Positions 36,556 to 44,406 of a DNA stretch of 64,000 nt are shown here, piece after piece. Every line of letters begins with the position of its first letter. Within the stretch, counting starts at the first letter, position 1. The position numbers and the translations under genes were made by a program. Source of the DNA: Paenibacillus allorhizosphaerae. GTDB lineage: Bacteria > Bacillota > Bacilli > Paenibacillales > NBRC-103111. The notes under the pieces are model-generated. The model had not been told where the DNA came from. It searched no databases and saw only the letters and a list, made by a program, of their open reading frames with translations. The stretch covers positions 1 through 64,000 of the forward strand of contig NZ_CAJVCE010000010.1 of the NCBI RefSeq assembly GCF_910594985.1, given 5' to 3'.

Positions 36556-36604
36556 CAAAAACCGCCTTATGTTCACGCTAATATCGCGTGTCATAAGGCG
36601 GTTC
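36556..36604. terminator. strong hairpin in the kinase/pilus leader
   Basis: A 12-bp stem (AACCGCCTTATG/CATAAGGCGGTT) with an inner CACGC/GCGTG stem. On the minus strand it is followed by TTTTTG, which is a good intrinsic terminator. No minus-strand gene ends here, so it may attenuate transcription entering the kinase gene. Confidence 0.65.
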
Positions 36605-36631
36605 TTCCGCTCAATGGATCGATTTGTTATT

Positions 36632-36660
36632 AAATTAGCATAATTTTCCTGTTGTTGCAA
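36632..36660 (-). promoter_or_regulatory. candidate promoter of the kinase/pilus locus
   Basis: Minus-strand TTGCAA and TAATTT spaced by 17 bp, in an AT-rich stretch upstream of the hairpin at 36556-36604. Both boxes deviate from consensus, so this is tentative. Confidence 0.35.
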
Positions 36661-37015
36661 CATTTTTTTACATAATATCGTTGTTTTTTCATTTTTTGTT
36701 AATAGATAGATCCGCCGTTATTGTCTTCTGCAGCGTCAATCGACAATGTTCTGAGTCAATGCGAAAAAGGACGAGGCTGCTTTACTTCATCCCAACGGCT
36801 CTAAACGCGCAAAACTAGACAGACACCCATAACTGCGTAACGGAATACACTATCAGAAGGCAAGGAGTAAGATCGATTTATTTATAATGATTTCAGTATG
36901 CCTACCCGTTCGGCAACACTTCTGTTCCAACGCCGCAGTTCATCGCTACAGACGGCATGTTACACCAATGCTCCGGCACGCATTTTAAGGAAGTCGGCAT
37001 TATAACGTAATATCT
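36661..37015. other. long intergenic region before the LysM-GH18 gene
   Basis: A poly-T rich, AT-rich half (36661-36715) and a more balanced half. No ORF or known riboswitch class was recognised. A TATAAT-like box at 36881-36890 on the plus strand has no clear -35, as might be expected for a sporulation promoter. Confidence 0.4.
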
Positions 37016-37031
37016 TAAGGAGGAAAGAGCC

Positions 37032-38318
37032 ATGCAGATTCACGTTGTTCAATCCGGGCAATCGTTGTACAGCATATCGCAAACGTATGAAACGCCTGTG
37101 CAAACGATTGCGGAAGCCAACCAAATTTCTACCGAAGACGCGCTAGTGGTAGGACAGGCACTCGTTATTCCGATCACCGGGAATTATTACTGGGTTCAGC
37201 GGGGCGACAGCTTGTATACCATTTCGCGAAAGTTCGGCACTACGGTCCAAGCGCTGGCTGCGGCTAACCATATTAGTGCAAGCAGCACGCTGCAAATCGG
37301 CCAGCGCCTGCTCATTCCGCAGCGTCCGCGCCGAAACGCCGAAGTGAACGCCTATATCGAGCCGAGAGGAACGACCATCGCTCCGGCGCTGTTAACATCA
37401 GCGCGGGAGGCGGCTCCGCATTTGACGTACCTTGCTCCTTTCAGCTTTCGCATTCAGCGTGACGCATCGTTGCAAGCCCCGGCGCTAACGGGTTTGAGTA
37501 CGATTGCCGGCCAAAACGGCGTCACCTTGATGATGGTCGTCACTAACCTGGAGAAGGATCAATTCAGCGCCGAGCTGGGGGAACTGATCCTGAATAGCGA
37601 AGAGCTGCAAAACCGCTTGCTTGATAATATTATACAAACAGCCAAGCGGCTCGACTTTCGCGACATCCACTTCGATATCGAGCATCTGCGCCCGGAAGAT
37701 AGGGACGCTTATAACCGTTTTCTGCGAAAAGCAGCCGATACGATTCACAAGGAAAACTTCCTCATGTCGACGGCGCTTGCTCCCAAAACGAGCGCAGCCC
37801 AGACCGGGGCGTGGTATACCGCGCACGACTACAAGGTTCATGGAGAAGTCGCCGATTTTGTGGTCATCATGACGTACGAATGGGGCTACAGCGGCGGTCC
37901 GCCCATGCCGGTATCTCCGATCGGTCCGGTTCGCAAGGTGCTTGAATATGCGATCAGCGAAATGCCCGCTTCCAAAATTATGATGGGGCAAAATTTGTAC
38001 GGCTACGACTGGACACTCCCTTACGTTCCGGGCGGACCGTTCGCCAGAGCGCTCAGCCCGCAAGCAGCCATCGCGCTGGCACGCAATAGACATGTGCAAA
38101 TTTTGTACGATTATACCGCCCAAGCGCCGCACTTTAATTATGAGGATGACGAAGGCAAAAGCCATACGGTATGGTTTGAAGATGCGAGATCCATACAAGC
38201 GAAATTCAATTTGATCAAGGAGCTCGGGCTTCGCGGCATCAGCTACTGGAAGCTCGGTCTCAGCTTCCCGCAAAACTGGCTATTGCTCGAAGATAATTTT
38301 AAGATTGTAAAACGGTAA
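37032..38318 (+). CDS. LysM-GH18 spore cortex hydrolase, SleL/YaaH-like
   Basis: A 428-aa protein with two LysM modules (residues 2-47 and 52-98: HVVQSGQSLYSISQTY, YWVQRGDSLYTISRKF) and a GH18 domain (105-428). The active-site segment RDIHFDIEHL corresponds to the NxDxE-type motif of SleL. Other markers are VVIMTYEWGYSGGPPMPVSP and GISYWKLGLSFPQNWLLL. SleL-type enzymes are N-acetylglucosaminidases that degrade cortex fragments during germination. No signal peptide, as is usual for spore-coat-located YaaH proteins. AAGGAGG lies before the ATG. Confidence 0.9.
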   Translation: MQIHVVQSGQSLYSISQTYETPVQTIAEANQISTEDALVVGQALVIPITGNYYWVQRGDSLYTISRKFGTTVQALAAANHISASSTLQIGQRLLIPQRPRRNAEVNAYIEPRGTTIAPALLTSAREAAPHLTYLAPFSFRIQRDASLQAPALTGLSTIAGQNGVTLMMVVTNLEKDQFSAELGELILNSEELQNRLLDNIIQTAKRLDFRDIHFDIEHLRPEDRDAYNRFLRKAADTIHKENFLMSTALAPKTSAAQTGAWYTAHDYKVHGEVADFVVIMTYEWGYSGGPPMPVSPIGPVRKVLEYAISEMPASKIMMGQNLYGYDWTLPYVPGGPFARALSPQAAIALARNRHVQILYDYTAQAPHFNYEDDEGKSHTVWFEDARSIQAKFNLIKELGLRGISYWKLGLSFPQNWLLLEDNFKIVKR

Positions 38319-38381
38319 GTCGGAATCTTCTCCGAGCGTTCCGACGGTCCAAGACTTCCTTTGCTGTCTGATAGGCAACAT

Positions 38382-38427
38382 AAAAAGAGCGCTTCTCCCG
38401 GATTACGGCATGAAGTGCTCTTTCTTG
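38382..38427 (+). terminator. terminator after the SleL-like gene
   Basis: Stem AAAGAGCGCTTC/GAAGTGCTCTTT (one mismatch) with a T-rich tail (TTTCTTGCTTT). It can serve the converging genes on both strands. Confidence 0.7.
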
Positions 38428-38449
38428 CTTTAGACGTTGTTTTCCGTTA

Positions 38450-38902
38450 TCAAGCACCGTTTTTAAGCGGAATGTACCATTCGGTAATCCCTTCCGGCTG
38501 AAGGTCTGGCAAAAATATTTCAAATCTTGGCTTCGACAAATCGATATTATATTTCAACTGATTTTCGTTGCTGCAGATCGAACCCCAAAATTTGCCGATA
38601 AATTTTTCCTCAAAGCGAAATACGGCATATCGTTCTTCGGGAATGTCTTGCGAGACCATTCCATGCGGTACGGCGTCCGATCCCGTCACTTCCAGTGCTA
38701 CGAACGGAACGACTCGCGGCAATATGACCAAATACTCGTGATCGTTCATTCTCGATTGGATTTCGCTTTTCCGCTGTTTCATCTGTTGAAACAAACTGTG
38801 TTGATCTTCAAGCTCAATCCCTCGGAGTCCAACAAGACGGATCGGTCCAACGGTTACCGTTGTTACTTGCATTAAATCGTGAATACTTGTTTGCTCAGCC
38901 AT
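38450..38902 (-). CDS. GyrI-like / effector-binding domain protein
   Basis: A 150-aa single-domain protein that resembles the effector-binding domains of AraC/MerR regulators (SOUL-like barrel): VTVGPIRLVGLRGIELEDQ at the N-terminus, YLVILPRVVPFVALEVTGSDAVPHGMVSQDIPEERYAVFRFE in the middle, and PEGITEWYIPLKNG at the end. No DNA-binding part. Start at 38902 with AGGAGG upstream. An alternative ATG at 39022, preceded by a run of ten G, would add 40 residues of low similarity. Confidence 0.75.
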   Translation of the reverse strand: MAEQTSIHDLMQVTTVTVGPIRLVGLRGIELEDQHSLFQQMKQRKSEIQSRMNDHEYLVILPRVVPFVALEVTGSDAVPHGMVSQDIPEERYAVFRFEEKFIGKFWGSICSNENQLKYNIDLSKPRFEIFLPDLQPEGITEWYIPLKNGA

Positions 38903-39025
38903 CGCTTCGGACCTCCTGATTGCTTTAAGTACGTTTGGGACAGCTCGGGGGCGGTAACTATCTGCATTTTTCCGCTTATTGATTGATGAACAGTCTACTC
39001 GTTTTCCAGCGTTCTGGCTCATAAG

Positions 39026-39035
39026 CCCCCCCCCC
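39026..39035. repeat. mononucleotide C10/G10 tract
   Basis: Ten consecutive C on the plus strand (G on the minus strand), three bases upstream of an ATG in frame with the effector-binding gene. Such runs can vary in length by slippage. Confidence 0.85.
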
Positions 39036-39110
39036 TTAATCAACATGGGTTTTATTTCCAAATCGAATATATCATATAATGGATTGCGCCAAATATCCTT
39101 TTTTATCAAA

Positions 39111-39157
39111 AAAAAGAAATCGCCACGAACGTAAGGTACGTGCGGGACGATTTTTTT
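39111..39157 (-). terminator. terminator after the esterase gene
   Basis: Imperfect stem AATCGTCCCGCACGT/ACGTTCGTGGCGATT with a T-run on each side. It lies 53 bp past the esterase stop. Confidence 0.75.
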
Positions 39158-39209
39158 GCCATTTTTCTCGATTGATTACTGGAACACGGGTCACGGTTGT
39201 ATTCGACGA

Positions 39210-39995
39210 TCAGCTTTTGGGGCCGTTTAACGGAAGCCACTCGAGCACGCGCTGAATTTTTTTATCCCAATAGCCCCATTCATGAGTCCCCGGTTCTTCC
39301 TCGTAGGTAAGCTCCAGTCCTACGCTACGGCAGCGATCGCGAAACCGGATATTGGCACCGTATAAGAAATCCTCCGTCCCGCAGCATTGATACAAATTCG
39401 GTCTCGGGCGGTCGGAAGCCGCCAGCTGTTCGGCCAAATGAAACAGATCGTTGCCGCTGCCGGGAATCAGTCCGGTCGAGCCGAAAATGTTCCTCGCTTC
39501 GGCGTTCGACGCCCTTGTTGTCGCGAATTCGAACACGTCGGTCGCACCGGACAAGCTTGCCGCCGCCCCAAACCGCTCCGGATGCGTCAGGCCAAGCTTC
39601 AGTGCACCGTAGCCCCCCATCGATAATCCGGCGACGAACGTCCGCTCCCTCTCCTCCGCCAGCGGAAAGAAGGAACGGGCGATCCGGGGCAGCTCCTCGC
39701 TGACAAACGTCCAGAACTTCGGACCGTGCGCCATGTCCGCATAAAAGCTGCGGTGTACCGAAGGCATGACGACGGCAAGTCCCAAATTCGCGACATAGCG
39801 CTCAATCGAAGTGCGGCGCAGCCAAATCGTGTGATCGTCCGACATGCCGTGCAGCAGAAACAGCACCGGGTGCTTGTCGCCGGTCACATTGCCTTTCATG
39901 CCGATTTGACCGCTTGTCTTCTGCGGTAAAATCACATACATCGATGTAGATAACCCAAGCGTTTCGGAGAAAAAGTGACAATCGATAAATGCCAT
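39210..39995 (-). CDS. alpha/beta-hydrolase esterase (EstA/esterase D type)
   Basis: A 261-aa serine hydrolase. The nucleophile elbow is [10 protein letters not shown], the oxyanion-hole region is [20 protein letters not shown], and the catalytic His is in the C-terminal [12 protein letters not shown]. The family includes tributyrin esterases and S-formylglutathione hydrolase-like proteins; the natural substrate is uncertain. No signal peptide. GGGAGGATC upstream supports the start. Confidence 0.87.
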   Translation of the reverse strand: MAFIDCHFFSETLGLSTSMYVILPQKTSGQIGMKGNVTGDKHPVLFLLHGMSDDHTIWLRRTSIERYVANLGLAVVMPSVHRSFYADMAHGPKFWTFVSEELPRIARSFFPLAEERERTFVAGLSMGGYGALKLGLTHPERFGAAASLSGATDVFEFATTRASNAEARNIFGSTGLIPGSGNDLFHLAEQLAASDRPRPNLYQCCGTEDFLYGANIRFRDRCRSVGLELTYEEEPGTHEWGYWDKKIQRVLEWLPLNGPKS

Positions 39996-40148
39996 ACGAT
40001 GATCCTCCCAGGTTCAAAATACCGTTCTTTTAAATGGTAAATTTGAAAACAATGATCGATTCTATCATATCTTGATCTATATAAAATTCCAACATAAAAC
40101 AGAACATCATTGTGATAAGCTCTCTGTTCAACGCTGCGCTGCATGCTT

Positions 40149-40186
40149 AAAAAAAAGACGACCCCAAAAACAGGAGTCATCCTTTT
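40149..40186 (-). terminator. terminator after ubiD-like gene
   Basis: Minus-strand stem GATGACTCC/GGGGTCGTC with one G-T pair, followed by eight T. It closes the chemoreceptor-transporter-decarboxylase operon. Confidence 0.7.
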
Positions 40187-40230
40187 CCTACCCGGTCGCG
40201 ACCCGAGATCTGCAATATCATCAATACGTC

Positions 40231-41568
40231 TTACTCCGTTTCGCCCAGCACACGCTTCATGATTTCCTCCGGCACGCCGGCCCTTGTACCGTAGCGCCCT
40301 TCCCGTTCGTCCATTCGAAGGGTAGCGTCGATAATCAACTTGCTGACCGTGCGGTTAATCGCCATCGGATCGATCGGATTCGATTTGACGTCGCGGATGA
40401 TCTGTACATCGTCGTGCGCACGCATCCTGGTCGCCATCGCCCATTCAACATCCGTAGGATTCAAAATATCAATATCGTCGTCGACGACAATTATATATTT
40501 AAGCAGGTCCTGCGCTGTGATGGCAGCCAGAGCGGCCAGCTTCCCTTCGCCCTCGGTGCGTTTTTTGATCGAAATGATGGCATGAAACCGGCACACGCCG
40601 CCTTCCGGCATGGACACGGATTGTACCGTCGGAATGACCGCCTGCACCGAACGCAGCAAAGTCGCTTCACGAGCAATCGCCCCTGTCCACAAATGCTCGG
40701 GATGGTTGCTTCCGACAATCATTTGGAACAGCGGATTTTTCCGTGTCGTCATCGCTTTGATATGAAGCACCGGATTCATCGACGAACCGGAATACGTTCC
40801 CGGAAACTCGCCAAACGGGCCTTCCATCACACGCTCGTCATGACGGATGACGCCCTCGAGTACGATTTCGCCTTCGGCGGGAACTTCCAGATCGATCGTT
40901 TTGCATCGAACCATGCGCACCGGCTCATGGAACAATCCCCCGGCGATTTCCATTTCGTCGTTAGGCACGAGCATTTGCGAAGCAACCATAATAGCGGGGT
41001 GGTTGCCGATCAGCACCGCAACTTCCAAGTCCCGGCCAAGCTCCTTGCATCGCTGGTAGAAGCTGAATAAGTGCGTCGGCGCCATATGTAAGGCAACCTT
41101 ATTGCCTTCCAGCACGTGAATTCGGCAAATCGACACGTTCCGGCGTCCCGTCTCCGGATGCTTGGCAATAAACACCCCTGCTGAAATATAACGGCCGCCG
41201 TCTTTCTCAGAGATAATTGGAATCGGCAAGTCCCGTAGCAAATCCACGTCGGTGGTCACGACTTCTTGCACCGGTCCCGTCTCGACGAGCTCCGGCTGAA
41301 TCCCATTTTCAATCGCCTCCAAAATATACGGCTGGATTTGCTTCTCTTCCAGACCGAAGGCGTGGCCGAATTTACGGCGCTCGTTGAGCAGATTGCCGAT
41401 AATCGGAACGTCGTAGCCCTTCACCTTATCGAAAATGACGGTCGGTCCGTGCTTGTATTTCCATAAATGCGCAGCGGCTTCGAAGTTCCAGTCTACTTCC
41501 TTGCTGATCCGCAGCAGATCCCCTTGCTTCTCATACGCCTCCAAGGCTGCCCGCAGGCTTTGCTCCAT
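40231..41568 (-). CDS. UbiD-family prenyl-FMN decarboxylase
   Basis: A 445-aa protein that is full length for UbiD. The central EGPFGEFPGTYSG holds the active-site Glu of the E-R-E network; other family segments are GGRYISAGVFIAKHPETG and EWAMATRMRAHDDVQIIRD. UbiD enzymes reversibly decarboxylate aromatic or alpha,beta-unsaturated acids and need prenylated FMN made by UbiX, which is not in this window. The gene follows an ABC importer by about 54 bp and is last in the operon, so the imported compound is probably its substrate. Start at 41568 with AAAGGAGG upstream. Confidence 0.88.
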   Translation of the reverse strand: MEQSLRAALEAYEKQGDLLRISKEVDWNFEAAAHLWKYKHGPTVIFDKVKGYDVPIIGNLLNERRKFGHAFGLEEKQIQPYILEAIENGIQPELVETGPVQEVVTTDVDLLRDLPIPIISEKDGGRYISAGVFIAKHPETGRRNVSICRIHVLEGNKVALHMAPTHLFSFYQRCKELGRDLEVAVLIGNHPAIMVASQMLVPNDEMEIAGGLFHEPVRMVRCKTIDLEVPAEGEIVLEGVIRHDERVMEGPFGEFPGTYSGSSMNPVLHIKAMTTRKNPLFQMIVGSNHPEHLWTGAIAREATLLRSVQAVIPTVQSVSMPEGGVCRFHAIISIKKRTEGEGKLAALAAITAQDLLKYIIVVDDDIDILNPTDVEWAMATRMRAHDDVQIIRDVKSNPIDPMAINRTVSKLIIDATLRMDEREGRYGTRAGVPEEIMKRVLGETE

Positions 41569-41622
41569 ATGACTTCCTCCTTTGCGTTTCTCATGAAAGT
41601 TCATGATATGCATCCTGCGGTC

Positions 41623-42456
41623 TTATTCCCGACCGACGTTTCCATTTTGCCAAGGCGCGATTTTTTTCTCAAGCATTCCAACCAGTTTGGTCAATCCGAC
41701 CCCGAGAATCATGAGCACAATGACCGGCACGAACATCGTAGCGGTTTGAAAGCTGTTGCCGGCGTTAATAATTACGCCGCCAAGACCGCTGATGGCCGAG
41801 AAAAACTCAGCGATAATCATCGCAATGATCGCTTTCCCGACGCCTAGCCGCAAACCGGTCATAATGTACGGAATGGTCGCAGGTATAATAATTTTCCACA
41901 TGATACCGGACTGATTAGCCACGAAAGCGATCCCTACTTCGATCAGCGCTTTAGGCACCTGCTTTACGCCATCCGACGTATTGATGATGATCGGAAAGAC
42001 GGTCAACGTAAAAATGATCGCCATTTTTACCGTAAATCCAAGGCCGAACCACAATGTAAACAGCGGCATTAACGCGACAAGCGGAGTCGCATAGCCGGCC
42101 AAAACATATATATTGATCGCCGCTTCCACAACGCGATAACGTCCGATCAATAGCCCTACCGGGATGCCGACGACCGCTGCCAGGAAAAAACCGGCCGCAA
42201 GCGGTTGAATGCTTTGAAAGAACGCTTTGACGAGCACGCCGGAACGCAGCAGTTCCCAGAAAGCAGTGGCGATCGCCGACGGATACGACGAGAAGATCGG
42301 AGAAATTTGCCGGCCGAAAAATTCCCAACATAATAAAACAATGATTACGGAAAGAACCGTAACGTAGCCTAGCTTAAACGGTTTACTTTTGGTGCGCCGT
42401 TTATGCGCCGACGCCGTTTCGACACGGCTGGCAAGCGCCTCAGGGAAATCGTTCAT
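41623..42456 (-). CDS. ABC importer permease (nitrate/sulfonate/taurine type)
   Basis: A 277-aa permease with six predicted helices and the EAA-type loop (VPKALIEVGIAFVANQSGIMWKIIIPATIPYIMTGLRLGVGKAI). It belongs to the SsuC/TauC-like group that handles sulfonates, pyrimidine precursors and aromatic acids. Start at 42456, with GGAGGTG at the end of the preceding ATPase gene (a few bases apart). Confidence 0.9.
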   Translation of the reverse strand: MNDFPEALASRVETASAHKRRTKSKPFKLGYVTVLSVIIVLLCWEFFGRQISPIFSSYPSAIATAFWELLRSGVLVKAFFQSIQPLAAGFFLAAVVGIPVGLLIGRYRVVEAAINIYVLAGYATPLVALMPLFTLWFGLGFTVKMAIIFTLTVFPIIINTSDGVKQVPKALIEVGIAFVANQSGIMWKIIIPATIPYIMTGLRLGVGKAIIAMIIAEFFSAISGLGGVIINAGNSFQTATMFVPVIVLMILGVGLTKLVGMLEKKIAPWQNGNVGRE

Positions 42457-42459
42457 CAC

Positions 42460-43284
42460 TCACCGCACCTCCGCCGGAATGGGATTTGCCTGCAATGTAC
42501 TTGCCGTCTTGAGCGTTTTCCAGATATGGTACCTTTTCTGATTAAATTCTTCCGAACCGCGAACCGCAATCGTGTCCGTCCGGGGATGAGGAATATGAAT
42601 GTCGACGATTTCGTGAATACGCCCCGGGCCCGGGAACAATACCAACACTTTATCGGCAAGCAGCACGGCTTCATCCAAGTCGTGCGTGACGAATAGGATC
42701 GTCTTGGTCGTCTGTTGCTGAATGCGCAGCAGTTCTTCCTGCATCGATTCGCGCGTCTGCGCATCCAGCGCGCCGAATGGCTCATCCATCAGCAATACTT
42801 CGGGGTCGATAGCAAGTGCCCGTGCAATGCCTACGCGCTGCTGCATCCCGCCGGATAACTGATTGGGCCGATGATGCATAAAGTCTTTCAAACCGACCAG
42901 CTCGAGATAATGCTGTGCCGCCTCGCGCCGTTGCTGCTTCGGAATCTTCTTGACTTCAAGTCCGTACTCTACATTTTCGAGCGCGCTGCGCCATGGCAGC
43001 AGACCCGCATGCTGGAAAATCATGCCCCGGTCGAACCCGGGGCCGTTCACCTTGTTGCCGTCGATCTCAACTGTACCGGACGATGCTTGCTCCAGACCCA
43101 TTAAAATCCGGAGCATCGTCGTTTTGCCGCAACCGCTCGTTCCGGCCAACGCCACGATTTCGCCCGCATTGACACTGAAGGAAACGTTGTCCAAGGCGCG
43201 GATGACTTGTTCTTTGTCCTCGACCCACACCGTAAACTGCTTGCTGATATTGCTGACCCTGACCTTCGGTACTCTAGTGTCCAT
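42460..43284 (-). CDS. ABC importer ATP-binding protein (SsuB/TauB type)
   Basis: A 274-aa ATPase with Walker A AGTSGCGKTT, Q-loop MIFQHAGLLPW, signature LSGGMQQRVGIARAL, Walker B VLLMDEPFGALD and H-loop FVTHDLDEAV. It energises the permease encoded just downstream. Confidence 0.94.
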   Translation of the reverse strand: MDTRVPKVRVSNISKQFTVWVEDKEQVIRALDNVSFSVNAGEIVALAGTSGCGKTTMLRILMGLEQASSGTVEIDGNKVNGPGFDRGMIFQHAGLLPWRSALENVEYGLEVKKIPKQQRREAAQHYLELVGLKDFMHHRPNQLSGGMQQRVGIARALAIDPEVLLMDEPFGALDAQTRESMQEELLRIQQQTTKTILFVTHDLDEAVLLADKVLVLFPGPGRIHEIVDIHIPHPRTDTIAVRGSEEFNQKRYHIWKTLKTASTLQANPIPAEVR

Positions 43285-43302
43285 GAGATCGCCCCTTTCA
43301 GT

Positions 43303-44355
43303 TTATTTGGAGCCCGATACTTTTTTAAGCGCTTGTTCCCGGAATGACCCGTCCACAATGGAATTGACGTCGACTTTGCCCTTCATGCGGCCAAGCTCGA
43401 TTTGCAAATCCTGCAGCCACTCGATTTTTTTCACCGGAATTTCCAGGTTCGGCGAAACGAAGTTTTTGTTTTTAAACTCATCGTATACTTGAATGATGCC
43501 TTCGTTATCCGTCGGCACGTTCATCGTTTTAGCTGCCAGTGCAATCGCTTCGCTGCGGTGTTCCAGCGCATAGGTTAGACCTTCGCTCTGAGCCGCCAAA
43601 AATCCGACCGCTCCCTGCGGTCTGTCCTTAAGCGACTTTTCGCTGGCGATGACTACAAACCGCGGATAGTCCGGAATCACGTCGGACGCATAAGCCAACA
43701 CCTTGATGCCGTCGGAAGCGGCGTTCACCACGTAGTCGCTGTTTGCCGCCGTCGCGTCCAGCTTGCCGGCTACGAGTGCTTGGTAACGTTGAGCGTCTGC
43801 TCCTGCATTGACGATCGTAACCGAATTGACATCGATTCCTTTTGCTTTCAACATCGCTTTGGCCGACATCTCCGGCATCGAACCCGGAGCGGAAGTACCG
43901 ACGGTTTTCCCTTTCAAATCATCAAAGCTTTTGATGTTGCTTTTTACGTACAGCACGAACGGGTTGACCGATAACGTGGAGCCGATCACTTTGAGCTTCG
44001 CGCCTTGCTGTACGGCCGTGAGTGCCGAAGCCGGGTTCGCTTCCATCGAATCGATTTGGTCGGCGACGAGCGCCTGCAGCATCGTAACGTCGCTCTCAAA
44101 CTCCATGTATTCGATATTGACGCCGTGCTTTTTGAAGAAGTTTTTCTCTTTCGCCATCAGCTGGTACGATGCGTCGCCTCTGGCTTTAACGATCCCGTGC
44201 TTCCACTTGACCAATTCCTGCTGATTCTGCGCTTCCCCTTTGCCGTCCTTCCCGCCTGATGCCGGCGTCGCTTTTCCACCGCAGCCCGTTAAGGCCAGAG
44301 CCATGACGAGCAGCCCAGTCACCCAAATTCGTTTTGTACCTCTCCATCCCAACAT
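43303..44355 (-). CDS. ABC importer substrate-binding lipoprotein (SsuA/NMT1 type)
   Basis: A 350-aa lipoprotein with lipobox LALTGC near residue 24, then a NMT1/SsuA-like periplasmic-binding fold (YQLMAKEKNFFKKHGVNIEYMEF; DDLKGKTVGTSAPGSMPEMSAKAML). The ligand group includes sulfonates, nitrate, thiamine precursors and aromatic acids. The UbiD neighbour favours an aromatic or unsaturated acid; that is inference. Start at the ATG 44355 with GGGAGGG upstream. Confidence 0.9.
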   Translation of the reverse strand: MLGWRGTKRIWVTGLLVMALALTGCGGKATPASGGKDGKGEAQNQQELVKWKHGIVKARGDASYQLMAKEKNFFKKHGVNIEYMEFESDVTMLQALVADQIDSMEANPASALTAVQQGAKLKVIGSTLSVNPFVLYVKSNIKSFDDLKGKTVGTSAPGSMPEMSAKAMLKAKGIDVNSVTIVNAGADAQRYQALVAGKLDATAANSDYVVNAASDGIKVLAYASDVIPDYPRFVVIASEKSLKDRPQGAVGFLAAQSEGLTYALEHRSEAIALAAKTMNVPTDNEGIIQVYDEFKNKNFVSPNLEIPVKKIEWLQDLQIELGRMKGKVDVNSIVDGSFREQALKKVSGSK

Positions 44356-44406
44356 CAATAAGTCCCTCCCAATCGTTACTTTGGATCTTTTATATAAATC
44401 CTGCTC

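Noticed and set aside
36605..37031. Cyclic-di-GMP or other riboswitch ahead of the pilus locus
   Set aside because: I looked for the conserved GEMM blocks on both strands and did not find them.
42460..44406. Thiamine-precursor (ThiXYZ) importer
   Set aside because: The family could fit, but there is no TPP riboswitch upstream, and the operon partners are a chemoreceptor and UbiD.
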